DNA of 12,917 bases, from assembly GCA_943914435.1 (NCBI GenBank), contig CALUBY010000014.1, positions 1 to 12,917 of the forward strand, written 5' to 3'. Below are positions 1-5,879 of the stretch, piece after piece; positions within the stretch are counted from its first letter, which is position 1, and each line of letters begins with the position of its first letter. The notes below the pieces were generated by a model. It was not told the origin of the DNA and did no database searches. It saw only the letters and a list, made by a program, of their open reading frames with translations. The translations under genes and the position numbers were made by a program. Source of the stretch: an uncultured bacterium. Its GTDB lineage: Bacteria; Patescibacteriota; Minisyncoccia; Phycocordibacterales; Phycocordibacteraceae.

Positions 1-112
1 CGAGAAAAGCATCGGTATGGAATATTTCTACCACTTTCTTAAGTTTCTCGGGGTCTTCACGGTCATTATCGTGCTCTCTTTGTTTAGTATGCAGTTTGTT
101 GCGGGGGCCTAA
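1..112 (+). CDS. C-terminal end of a small membrane protein (partial)
   Basis: The frame starting at base 2 is open from the window edge to a TAA at 110-112 and encodes 36 residues. The last 25 or so (FLKFLGVFTVIIVLSLF and onward) form one hydrophobic helix, so the product probably ends with a membrane anchor. An internal ATG at 17 would give a 31-residue peptide, but the frame stays open upstream, so this is more likely the tail of a longer gene. The residues are too few to name a family. The L10 leader starts just after the stop. That it is coding at all is an inference from the open frame and the membrane-like composition. Confidence 0.45.
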   Translation, partial: EKSIGMEYFYHFLKFLGVFTVIIVLSLFSMQFVAGA

Positions 113-127
113 TAAGTAGGGTAGAGT
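99..127 (+). promoter_or_regulatory. Possible promoter of the rplJ-rplL unit
   Basis: TTGCGG at 99-104 and TAGAGT at 122-127 are separated by 17 nt, giving a sigma-70-like arrangement with a predicted start near 134. It overlaps the end of the upstream reading frame. A start at 134 would clip the first small hairpin of the leader (about 127-142), so transcription may instead begin further upstream. This is a weak match. Confidence 0.3.
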
Positions 128-300
128 CCTTACGTACGGACCGAAGACAGTCAGCAGCCCTCCGGGGCATGAGCCTGGCCGAGGAACGAAAGGGGAGCGC
201 CATTACAATACTTGGCGCGAACCGGTCGAATGTCTCCTCACGAAGGTCCACTGCTCTTGAGCAGGAGGACCTTCGTCCGTTTCCGTACATCAGGCCTTAG
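118..300 (+). promoter_or_regulatory. Ribosomal protein L10 (rplJ) leader RNA
   Basis: The 200 nt between the upstream stop and rplJ carry marks of the bacterial L10 leader. These are CCGAAGACAG at about 142-151 and CCTGGCCGAGG further on, the pair of conserved strands that forms the kink-turn bound by the L10-(L12) complex. A GCCC/GGGC hairpin lies between them. Downstream, GCGCCA at 197-202 pairs with TGGCGC at 213-218. In known bacteria, excess L10-L12 binds this leader and represses its own mRNA. Recognition is from memory of the motif rather than a covariance search. The leader is followed by a separate strong hairpin at 241-275. Confidence 0.75.
241..275 (+). promoter_or_regulatory. Strong hairpin in the rplJ leader (CUUG loop)
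   Basis: CGAAGGTCC at 241-249 pairs perfectly with GGACCTTCG at 267-275. Inside it CTGCT at 251-255 pairs with AGCAG at 260-264 around a stable CTTG tetraloop. This gives 14 pairs with a small internal loop. No T tract follows, so it is not an ordinary intrinsic terminator. It lies 40 nt before the rplJ start and could be part of the autoregulatory switch, a processing site or an mRNA stabiliser. Confidence 0.7.
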
Positions 301-315
301 GGCACACAAACACAC

Positions 316-810
316 ATGGCAATAACCAAAGACAAAAAGCAGGAAGTAACGAAGAAGATTGCGGACGCCGTTGACGGCGCTGCTTCAGTCGTCTTCGTGC
401 ACTTCAAAGGCCTCACGGTGGGGGACACAAGCGCAATGCGTAAGAGTCTCCGTGAGAATGGCGTTGGCTACTATGTGGCCAAGAAGACGCTCATTCGTCG
501 CGCACTCGCTGAAAAGGGATACGAAGGCACCATGCCGGAACTCCCAGGCGAGATTGCCATCGCATGGAGCATGGAAGATCCAACACTCGCAGCACGTGAC
601 GTGTTCGAGCACGGAAAGAAGCATAAGGGCGCTCTCTCAATCATGGGAGGAGTCTTTGAGGGGAAGTTTACTGATGCTGCTGGCATGAACGCTATTGCGC
701 TCATCCCATCCGTACCAGTTCTCCGCGGTATGTTCGTCAACGTGATCAACAGTCCTATCCAGGGCTTTGTTATCGCGCTTGATAAGATCGCCGAAAAGAA
801 GGCCGCGTAA
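316..810 (+). CDS. rplJ: 50S ribosomal protein L10 (uL10)
   Basis: The 164-residue product is the base of the ribosomal stalk. It anchors L7/L12 dimers to 23S rRNA near the GTPase centre. The N-terminal half has the family pattern: a MAITKDKKQEV start, then VVFVHFKGLTVGDTSAMRKSLRENG and VAKKTLIRRAL, the rRNA-binding part. The C-terminal helix near residues 150-164 (ALDKIAEKKAA) is where L12 dimers dock. Length is typical (about 165-175 in most bacteria). The ATG at 316 is preceded by an A/C-rich stretch without a real Shine-Dalgarno; the closest purine run, AGGG, is 13 nt away. It is followed by rplL after 28 nt and is preceded by an L10-type autoregulatory leader, the classical arrangement. 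Confidence 0.96.
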   Translation: MAITKDKKQEVTKKIADAVDGAASVVFVHFKGLTVGDTSAMRKSLRENGVGYYVAKKTLIRRALAEKGYEGTMPELPGEIAIAWSMEDPTLAARDVFEHGKKHKGALSIMGGVFEGKFTDAAGMNAIALIPSVPVLRGMFVNVINSPIQGFVIALDKIAEKKAA

Positions 811-838
811 CGATTAGATAACACTTAAAGCATTATTT

Positions 839-1318
839 ATGGCTGATGAAGAAATCAAGCAGGAGGAGGCTACCGAAGAGGCGGCTCCCGTAGCAGAGGA
901 GGCAGCACCAGCAGTACCCGCTAGCGAGGAGGCTTCTGTAGAAGTTCCTGAGAAGTTCAAGAAGATTGTTGAGCAGATCGAAGAAATGTCTGTTCTCGAA
1001 CTTTCTGAGCTCGTGAAGGTATTTGAGAAGAAGTTTGGCGTATCAGCTTCTGCGGTTGCAGTAGCAGGTCCTGCTGCTGGAGGCGCTGCAGGTGGTGAGG
1101 ATGCAAAGAGCACCTTCACCGTAGAGCTCTCTGACGCTGGTGCAAACAAGATCCAGGTCATTAAGGCCGTTAAGGAAATCCTCGGACTTGGTCTCAAGGA
1201 GGCTAAGGATCTCGTCGATGGTGCTCCTTCCGTAGTGAAGGAGAACGTTGGCAAGGAGGATGCTGACGCTCTTAAGGCAAAGATCGAGGAGGCTGGTGGC
1301 AAAGTCACTCTTAAGTAA
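839..1318 (+). CDS. rplL: 50S ribosomal protein L7/L12 (bL12) with acidic N-terminal extension
   Basis: The product has 159 residues, against about 120-128 in most bacteria. L7/L12 forms the mobile stalk that recruits translation GTPases. Residues 37-70 are the N-terminal dimerisation domain (IVEQIEEMSVLELSELVKVFEKKFGV). An Ala/Gly-rich hinge follows near 73-90. The C-terminal factor-binding domain (GANKIQVIKAVKEILGLGLKEAKDLV) is intact. The extra length is at the N-terminus: about 35 residues of Glu, Ala and Pro before the dimerisation domain. The start at 839 has no Shine-Dalgarno; the upstream stretch is AT-rich. No internal ATG comes close to a standard-length start, since the next Met is inside the dimerisation domain, so the extension appears real. 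It is co-transcribed with rplJ. Confidence 0.96.
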   Translation: MADEEIKQEEATEEAAPVAEEAAPAVPASEEASVEVPEKFKKIVEQIEEMSVLELSELVKVFEKKFGVSASAVAVAGPAAGGAAGGEDAKSTFTVELSDAGANKIQVIKAVKEILGLGLKEAKDLVDGAPSVVKENVGKEDADALKAKIEEAGGKVTLK

Positions 1319-1407
1319 CTTCGCTCGACAGGTGCAGAAGAAAGGTTCGTTTCGCTTCGCTGCACTCGGCAATTTCAAGCCCTTTCTTCAGCACCTCTCT
1401 CGCTCCG
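1319..1407 (+). repeat. Post-stop inverted-repeat element after rplL
   Basis: Directly after the rplL stop comes CTTCGCTCG (1319-1327). An arm at 1331-1345 follows, which pairs with 1380-1395 with a single mismatch (5 bp, mismatch, 9 bp), enclosing a 34-nt loop. CTCGCTCCG (1399-1407) closes the unit. The same layout, with the identical 9-mer, follows the gene ending at 2907. There is no T tract at this hairpin; the real terminator lies downstream at 1424. Confidence 0.55.
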
Positions 1408-1423
1408 TTCTGGCTGTAAGAAC

Positions 1424-1461
1424 GCACGAAAAGCACCCGCGAAAGCGGGTGCTTTTCGTGC
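1424..1461 (+). terminator. Rho-independent terminator of rplJ-rplL
   Basis: A perfect 17-bp stem (1424-1440 with 1445-1461) is closed by a GAAA tetraloop. The functional core is AGCACCCGC/GCGGGTGCT followed by TTTT. The A tract on the other side mirrors the T tract, so it could also work on the opposite strand, though no minus-strand gene is near. Confidence 0.9.
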
Positions 1462-1473
1462 TATTCGTCAAGG

Positions 1474-1503
1474 TTGCGCACCCCTACAGAGAATAGGTAC
1501 AAT
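1474..1503 (+). promoter_or_regulatory. Promoter of the HTH/nucleotidyltransferase-like gene
   Basis: TTGCGC at 1474-1479 and TACAAT at 1498-1503 are 18 nt apart. Transcription would start near 1510, only about 6 nt before the ATG at 1516, implying an almost leaderless mRNA. A TTG-initiated reading of the same frame would begin inside the -35 box, which argues for the ATG at 1516 as the true start. Confidence 0.5.
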
Positions 1504-1515
1504 GCCTCCACGTTC

Positions 1516-2094
1516 ATGGATCCTCTCTCCCGTCTTTTTGGTTCAACCGCTCGCCTAAAGCTCTTGCGTCTTTTTCTCTTTAATGACGATCTTACGTTTC
1601 TTGCGAGCGACGCAGCGTTTCGTGCAAGACTCACGAAAGAGGTTGCCCGGAAGGAGCTTGCTCAGCTCGTAGCAGCGGGAGTCGTTCGCAAGAAGACCGG
1701 AAAGGCACCTCTTGGCTATATGGCAGACAAGCGGTTTGCGCACTATGATGCTCTGAAGCTATTCCTGCGCACTACCACTGAGGTGAGTGATTCGAGTATC
1801 GTCACTTCCTTTAAGAAAGCGGGAAGCGTACGACTGATCGTGCTCTCGGGCCTTTTCACCGGCGCGCTTGAATCAAAGATAGACCTTCTTATCGTGGGGG
1901 ATAAGCTTGATGAGCGTCCGCTTGCGACAGCAATCCATTCGCTTGAAGCAGAGCTTGGTCGCGAACTTCGCTACGCGTGCTTCTCACCGGAACAATTCAA
2001 GTACCGTCTTGGGGTGTATGACCGCCTCCTTCGTGACCTGTTTGATTATCCAAATCGGGTGATAATCGATCGTATTGGTCTCGCATCGAAGTAA
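1516..2094 (+). CDS. HTH protein with degenerate nucleotidyltransferase-like domain
   Basis: The product has 192 residues from the ATG at 1516. Residues 1-75 look like a winged helix-turn-helix of the ArsR/MarR kind: MDPLSRLFGSTARLKLLRLFL, then a helical stretch, then LVAAGVVRKKTGKAPLGY as recognition helix and wing. The second half (about residues 95-185) resembles the DNA polymerase beta-type minimal nucleotidyltransferase fold, with RLIVLSGLFTG and KIDLLIVGD in the places of the usual GSxxxG and DxDLLVV motifs. The serine of the first motif and the first aspartate of the second are replaced (by Leu and Lys), so catalysis is probably lost. A DNA-binding regulator with a sensor or scaffold domain is plausible. 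It is a single-gene unit with its own promoter and terminator. The function is unknown. Confidence 0.75.
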   Translation: MDPLSRLFGSTARLKLLRLFLFNDDLTFLASDAAFRARLTKEVARKELAQLVAAGVVRKKTGKAPLGYMADKRFAHYDALKLFLRTTTEVSDSSIVTSFKKAGSVRLIVLSGLFTGALESKIDLLIVGDKLDERPLATAIHSLEAELGRELRYACFSPEQFKYRLGVYDRLLRDLFDYPNRVIIDRIGLASK

Positions 2095-2126
2095 ACCGGC
2101 TGAAGAAGGGCCGGTTTCTCGCTTTT
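2093..2126 (+). terminator. Rho-independent terminator
   Basis: AAACCGGC (2093-2100, overlapping the stop codon) pairs with GCCGGTTT (2110-2117). TTTTT at 2122-2126 follows after a short spacer, so the U tract is offset and the terminator is probably of moderate strength. A downstream GGCCCTTC (2153-2160) can pair with GAAGGGCC (2105-2112) inside the hairpin, an alternative fold of unknown meaning. The rest of the gap to 2229 shows no clear promoter. Confidence 0.65.
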
Positions 2127-2229
2127 TAGGATATACACTCCTATCCACATAAGGCCCTTCCTGAATGCTTCACCTTGGTACACTTAGAGTATTACTGGAA
2201 TTACGCCGATCAACCTTAACCCCTATCCT

Positions 2230-2907
2230 ATGTTTCTAACCACCTGGGCAGATGTCCTTACACAGTCCTTCCAGAATTTGTTCTACGGACTTGTCGCATT
2301 CATTCCTAACTTAGTAGTTGCGCTTGTTATCTTCGTCATCGGCTGGCTTGTCGGTGCGGGCATCGGCCGTCTCGTAGCACAGGTCGTAAGCTCACTACGA
2401 GTTGACCAGGCACTTCGTGCTGCTGGTGTTGAGCGCGTCGTTGATCGTGCTGGCTTCACTCTCGACTCGGGAGCCTTCCTTGGCTTCCTCGTGAAGTGGT
2501 TCTTCATCATCGTGTTCCTTGTGGCTGCACTTGATGTACTTGGACTCACTCAGGTAACGGCATTCCTTACGGGTGTTGTTCTTGGATACCTTCCACAGGT
2601 TATCGTCGCCGTATTCATCCTCCTCGTGGCAGCTGTTATTGCTGAGGCAGCACAGCGTGTTGTAGCAGGAGCGGCACGTGCTGCACACATTCGCACCGCG
2701 AATCTGCTTGGTGCGGTTGCTCGCTGGGCTATCTGGATCTTTGCGATTCTCGTTGCCCTTGAGCGCCTTGGAGTTTCACCTCTCATCCAGACGCTGTTTA
2801 CGGGTATCGTCGTAGCACTCTCACTCGCGTTTGGTCTTGCGTTTGGTCTTGGTGGCCAGGCAGCTGCAGCAAGGTACATCGAGAAGATTCAGAACGAAAT
2901 CAAGTAG
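2230..2907 (+). CDS. TM_helix-repeat (CmpX-like) small-conductance channel-type membrane protein
   Basis: The product has 225 residues and is very hydrophobic, with about five membrane helices (approximately 15-45, 82-105, 115-140, 160-180 and 188-210). It carries the repeated pattern of the conserved TM_helix family (as in CmpX). The first copy is the PNLVVALVIFVIGWLVGAGIGRLV segment followed by VDQALRAAGVERVVDRAGF. The second begins LPQVIVAVFILLVAAVIAEAAQRVV. Residues 195-215 (VVALSLAFGLAFGLGGQ) are a Gly/Ala-rich helix like the pore-lining helix of MscS relatives, but the soluble MscS beta domain is missing. The role is likely tension or osmotic response, by family resemblance only. No Shine-Dalgarno precedes the ATG at 2230. 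The gene stands alone. Confidence 0.8.
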   Translation: MFLTTWADVLTQSFQNLFYGLVAFIPNLVVALVIFVIGWLVGAGIGRLVAQVVSSLRVDQALRAAGVERVVDRAGFTLDSGAFLGFLVKWFFIIVFLVAALDVLGLTQVTAFLTGVVLGYLPQVIVAVFILLVAAVIAEAAQRVVAGAARAAHIRTANLLGAVARWAIWIFAILVALERLGVSPLIQTLFTGIVVALSLAFGLAFGLGGQAAAARYIEKIQNEIK

Positions 2908-3085
2908 CTTCGCTCGTACCTTTTCCTCCAAGCCTAACAGCGCCTTCCAGGGCACGCGAAGACTATAGTCGTCTCTCCTCGTGGAGAATCCGCCACTCGA
3001 AGACTCGGTCGGCCATACCACTCAGAGACTCCTTACTCTTCGGTTGCTTCCAGGAAACGGCTTGGAGTGAAAAGTACTCGCTACG
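2908..3085 (+). repeat. Post-stop inverted-repeat element after the TM_helix gene
   Basis: CTTCGCTCG at 2908-2916 begins at the first base after the stop. The arm 2916-2934 pairs with 3059-3077 over about 19 bp with two single-base bulges. CTCGCTACG closes the unit at 3077-3085. The 124-nt interior holds small local hairpins (for example TCTCC/GGAGA near 2975-2990) and a direct repeat of CTTCCAGG. No coding potential is apparent. The layout matches the element after rplL, with a longer interior. Confidence 0.5.
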
Positions 3086-3093
3086 TTTGAACT

Positions 3094-3125
3094 AAAAACA
3101 GCCCCGCGTGAGCGGGGTTGTTTTT
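3094..3125 (+). terminator. Bidirectional intrinsic terminator
   Basis: AAAAACAGCCCCGC (3094-3107) pairs with GCGGGGTTGTTTTT (3112-3125) with one G-U pair and a GTGA loop. The T tract on the plus strand and the A tract on the left make it usable in both directions. On the plus strand it ends the unit starting at 2230. On the minus strand it could end a transcript coming from the 3400 region. Confidence 0.88.
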
Positions 3126-3153
3126 GTACATATGAGACTAAGAACGGAATGAA

Positions 3154-3366
3154 TCTGCCTGGTGGGAATCGCTTCCCGGAAGCAGCCGGTCAGCAAGGAG
3201 TCGGCAGAGGGACTGTCGCGCAAGCGAAGCGTCAGCGGAGGCCCGACAGCAGGCGACTATGTCTGAACGTGTGCACCGACATTACGTTCTTACGAGTCAG
3301 CGAGTTAGAACGTAAGAAGTACCCTTGTGGTGCTGGAGGGCTTAATTGCGATTCCCACCGGGCAGG
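3154..3366. repeat. 212-nt structured element closed by an 18-bp helix (candidate ncRNA)
   Basis: Bases 3155-3172 pair with 3348-3365 without interruption (18 bp, one G-U on the plus strand). The interior contains further helices: TTACGTTCT (3282-3290) with AGAACGTAA (3307-3315); GCACC (3273-3277) with GGTGC (3329-3333) around it; GTCGG (3200-3204) with CCGAC (3243-3247); and a small CGC-GCAA-GCG hairpin at 3217-3226. No good plus-strand promoter precedes it. On the minus strand, a promoter-like pair lies at 3401-3430 and a terminator at 3094-3125, which would yield an RNA of about 300 nt. It is not tmRNA, RNase P or SRP RNA by their hallmark motifs. A translatable frame covering it (3149-3538) has no protein-like features. 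Confidence 0.5.
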
Positions 3367-3379
3367 CGAGTGGAGCGAT

Positions 3380-3408
3380 TTGACACTAGAAACCCCGCCC
3401 TATATACT
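3380..3408 (+). promoter_or_regulatory. Strong sigma-70-type promoter of the 23S-5S unit
   Basis: TTGACA at 3380-3385 and TATACT at 3403-3408 are separated by exactly 17 nt, the best consensus match in the window. Transcription should start near 3415, giving a leader of about 230 nt before mature 23S. The leader contains an intrinsic terminator (3487-3506), the 5' half of the processing stem (3534-3551) and a hairpin (3561-3598). Confidence 0.85.
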
Positions 3409-3430
3409 CCTCTTACGTGTCGAACACCAA
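3401..3430 (-). promoter_or_regulatory. Possible minus-strand promoter overlapping the rRNA promoter
   Basis: Read on the minus strand, TTGGTG (3430-3425) and TATATA (3406-3401) are 18 nt apart. This would start leftward transcription near 3394, through the 3154-3366 element, ending at 3094-3125. The -10 shares its bases with the plus-strand rRNA -10 region, so the two promoters would exclude each other. This is a speculative assignment. Confidence 0.3.
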
Positions 3431-3486
3431 GAAATTACTAACCAAACGGAGCGGGTAACGACTGGGTCAAACGACTTAGCCACACC

Positions 3487-3506
3487 GCCCCGCAAGGGGC
3501 TTTTTT
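3487..3506 (+). terminator. Intrinsic terminator inside the rRNA leader
   Basis: GCCCC (3487-3491) and GGGGC (3496-3500) enclose a GCAA tetraloop and are followed directly by TTTTTT (3501-3506), a textbook terminator. It sits between the only strong promoter and the 23S gene, about 90 nt after the expected start. Transcription must either pass it by antitermination, or the 90-nt RNA is itself a product. Small hairpins precede it (GTG/CAC at 3417-3427; GGGTC with GACTT). Confidence 0.75.
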
Positions 3507-3533
3507 CTTGGAAGGACACGAAGGTCGTTGACA

Positions 3534-3551
3534 GATGAATATGCAAATAGG
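3534..3551 (+). promoter_or_regulatory. 5' strand of the 23S rRNA processing stem
   Basis: These 18 bases are perfectly complementary to 7211-7228 downstream of the 23S gene. Such stems bring the ends of pre-23S together and are cut by RNase III-type enzymes in known bacteria. The match shows that the primary transcript begins upstream of 3534 and runs past 7228. Confidence 0.85.
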
Positions 3552-3560
3552 TAATCAACG

Positions 3561-3598
3561 CCGCTCGGGCGTGTACGTTCGCGTACGCACCTGAGCGG
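3561..3598 (+). other. Hairpin in the 23S leader (UUCG loop)
   Basis: Bases 3561-3577 pair with 3582-3598 around a TTCG tetraloop: 17 positions with one mismatch and two G-U pairs. No T tract follows, so it is not a terminator. It lies between the processing stem and the mature 5' end and is probably removed during maturation. Confidence 0.65.
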
Positions 3599-3872
3599 AA
3601 TGAATATTGCAGAATCACACAATCGTTAGAAAGTGGTGTTCAGGTTTCCGCACAGGAGACATGAAGGGTGCACGGTGGATGCCTAGGCTTGCGACAGCGA
3701 TGAAGGACGCGACTAATCAGCGAAATGCTTCGGGGAGGCGATTTGTAGCCTTTGATCCGGAGGTGTCCGAATGGGGAAACCCAGCCAGTAATGGTTACCT
3801 CTCAATATTTTGTAGAGGAGCGAACCCAGGGAAGTGAAACATCTCAGTACCTGGAGGAATAGAAAACAACAA

Positions 3873-3924
3873 CGAGTTGCGTTCCGTCTATTCGATGCTT
3901 CGAGTAGATGGAACGCGACTCTCG
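3873..3924 (+). other. Extra 50-nt hairpin in 23S domain I
   Basis: Between the strands matching E. coli AAATCAAC and GATTCCC, this gene carries a hairpin that E. coli lacks. CGAG (3873-3876) pairs with CTCG (3921-3924). Then 17 consecutive pairs run from 3879-3895 with 3900-3916 around a TGCT loop. It is a helix extension, or an intervening sequence that might be cut out by RNase III. The sequence alone cannot distinguish these. Confidence 0.7.
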
Positions 3925-4193
3925 TGATTCCCTAAGTAGCGGCGAGCGAAACGGGAATAGCCCAAACCAGATACTTCGGTATTTGGGGTTGTAGGGCGGA
4001 AGCGCCATGTTTACATGGCACAAGTTACAAAAGTCTTACATAGCAGAAGAAGCTGGAAAGCTTCACCCTAGAGGGTAATGGTCCCGTATGCGAAATGTAA
4101 AACCCTTGTGCGCTTCCGTTCCTGAGTAGTTCGAGACACGAATAGCTCGGATGAATCTGCCGGAACTAACCGGTAAGGCTAAATATGTCGCAG

Positions 4194-4239
<46 letters not shown>

Positions 4240-5678
4240 GAGAGGGGAGTGAAATAGAACTGAAACCGTGTACTTACAAAGGGTTAGGGTGGGCTCCGGT
4301 CCATCCTAGCGTGCCTATTGAAGAATGAGCCTGCGAGTTACTGTATGTCGCTTCGGCTAAATCCGTAACGGGATGGAGCCACAGGGAAACCGAGTGTTAA
4401 TAGCGCGTCCGTGTCATACAGTAGACCCGAAGCCAAGTGAGCTTGCCATGAGCAGGGTGAAGTCTGTCGAAAGACAGATGGAGGCCCGAACCCGTAGATC
4501 GTACAACGTCTTGGGATGACTTGTGGTAAGGAGTGAAAAGCTAATCGAACTTGGTAATAGCTGGTTCTCTCCGAAACAGCTTTTGGGCTGGCGTCGCGTG
4601 TTCCCCTTGGGGGTAGAGCACTGGAAGGGATGAACAGGGGGAAACCTCGTCATTCCTATCAAACTCCGAATACCAAGGATTATGAGCGCGGCAGTTAGAC
4701 GGTGGGGGCGAAGCTCCACACGTCGAAGGGGGAAGAGCCCTGGATCGCCAGTTAAGGTCCCTAAATCTACGCTAAGTACAACTTAAGGAAGTGAGGATTC
4801 ATTGACAATGAGGATGTTGGCTTAGAAGCAGCCACCATTTAAAGAAAGCGTAACAGCTCACTCATCGAGAGTCCTTGCGCCGAAGATGATCGGGGTTAAG
4901 CGTAGTACCGAAACTGCGGGAATGCACATCCTCAGGGAAGTGCATTCGGTAGGAGAGCGTTCCGTTCTGCTGTGAAGCTAAAGGGGTGACCCATAGTGGA
5001 GCGTACGGAAGTGAGAATGCAGGCACAAGTAACCACAATGCGGGTGAGAACCCCGCACGTCGAAAGAACGAGGTTTCCTCAGCTATGACAATCAACTGAG
5101 GGTTAGTCGGGCCTTAGGGGATGGCGAAAGCCGCACCTGATGGACACAGGGTTAATATTCCCTGACCGTTTATATGTGCGATGGAGTGACGGATTGCTGT
5201 ATCTATGGCCCATTATTGGATTTGGGTTAGTGCCGTGAGGAGGTTTGGTAGGTAAATCCGCCAAGCAATACTCCGAGCGGAAAAACAATGTCCTTCTCCG
5301 GAGGGACAGAGCATAGAGAGCGCGGTTCCAAGAAAAACTTCTAAGCTTCAGCATATAACGACCGTACCGGAAACCGACACAGGTGTTCAGGTCGAGTAGA
5401 CTAAGACGAACGAGTGAGAGGTCCTCAAGGAACTCGGCAAAAAAGCGGCCGTAAGTTAGCGATAAGGCCTGCCCTGAGCAATCAGGGCCGCAGCGAAAGA
5501 TTTTCTGCCAACTGTTTACCAAAAACACAGCTCCCTGCGAACTCGTAAGAGGATGTATAGGGGGTGACGCCTGACCAATGCCGGAAGGTCAAGCAGGGAC
5601 GGTACATTGATTTCGATTGATGTGCTAGGCCCTATAAGCCCCGGTGAATGTCGGCGATAACTATAATCGTCCTAAGGT

Positions 5679-5879
5679 TCTGCGTTTGACTTTCGAGTTG
5701 AGCGCAGAACGGATTGGGGCGGTTATAGGAGACCGTAAACAGTTCTGAGAAGATTACGTCATGAAAAAGCTACCTCTTCAGACCGAAAGGTTTGTTGGAT
5801 CCACGACTCAAATGAGAGGCCATACGTCGTGCCCCCAGAAATGGGGTGAAGATATGGTCCTACGTTAAAGGAATAGTAG
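5679..5879 (+). ncRNA. Group I intron at 23S position 1931 (no ORF)
   Basis: The left exon ends CCTAAGGT and the right exon begins AGCGTAATTCC. Joined, they restore the bacterial sequence after helix 69, placing the insert after E. coli U1931. Fitting group I rules, the 5' exon ends in U and the insert ends in G (5879). The core is visible: P7 is formed by GAGGCCAT (5816-5823, with the conserved bulged A at 5817) and ATGGTCC (5854-5860). P8 is CCCC/GGGG (5833-5836 with 5843-5846). The joining segment GTGAAGAT leads into P7 as in the S element. A hairpin at 5678-5709 opens the intron. I could not assign P3-P6 with confidence. At 201 nt it is near minimal size and has no homing endonuclease frame. 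Confidence 0.85.

Noticed and set aside
241..275. Hairpin before rplJ as an intrinsic terminator
   Set aside because: No T tract follows it.
1474..1515. TTG start at 1474 for the HTH gene
   Set aside because: It coincides with the -35 box of a promoter whose start site would lie downstream near 1510; the ATG at 1516 begins the conserved part.
3176..3187. CCGGAAGCAGCC, resembling part of the SRP RNA core
   Set aside because: The conserved GGTCAGG and GGAAGGAAGCAGCC context is incomplete and the surrounding fold does not match SRP RNA.
3154..3366. MITE-like transposon with 18-bp terminal inverted repeats
   Set aside because: No target-site duplication is visible at the edges, though one window cannot exclude a dispersed repeat.
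3149..3538. 129-residue plus-strand frame upstream of 23S
   Set aside because: It spans a long inverted repeat, the rRNA promoter and a terminator, and has no protein-like pattern.
3528..3557. TTGACA at 3528-3533 as a second 23S promoter
   Set aside because: The best -10 at 17-18 nt (TAATCA) is poor, and a start there would leave out the processing-stem strand 3534-3551, which is perfectly complementary to 7211-7228.
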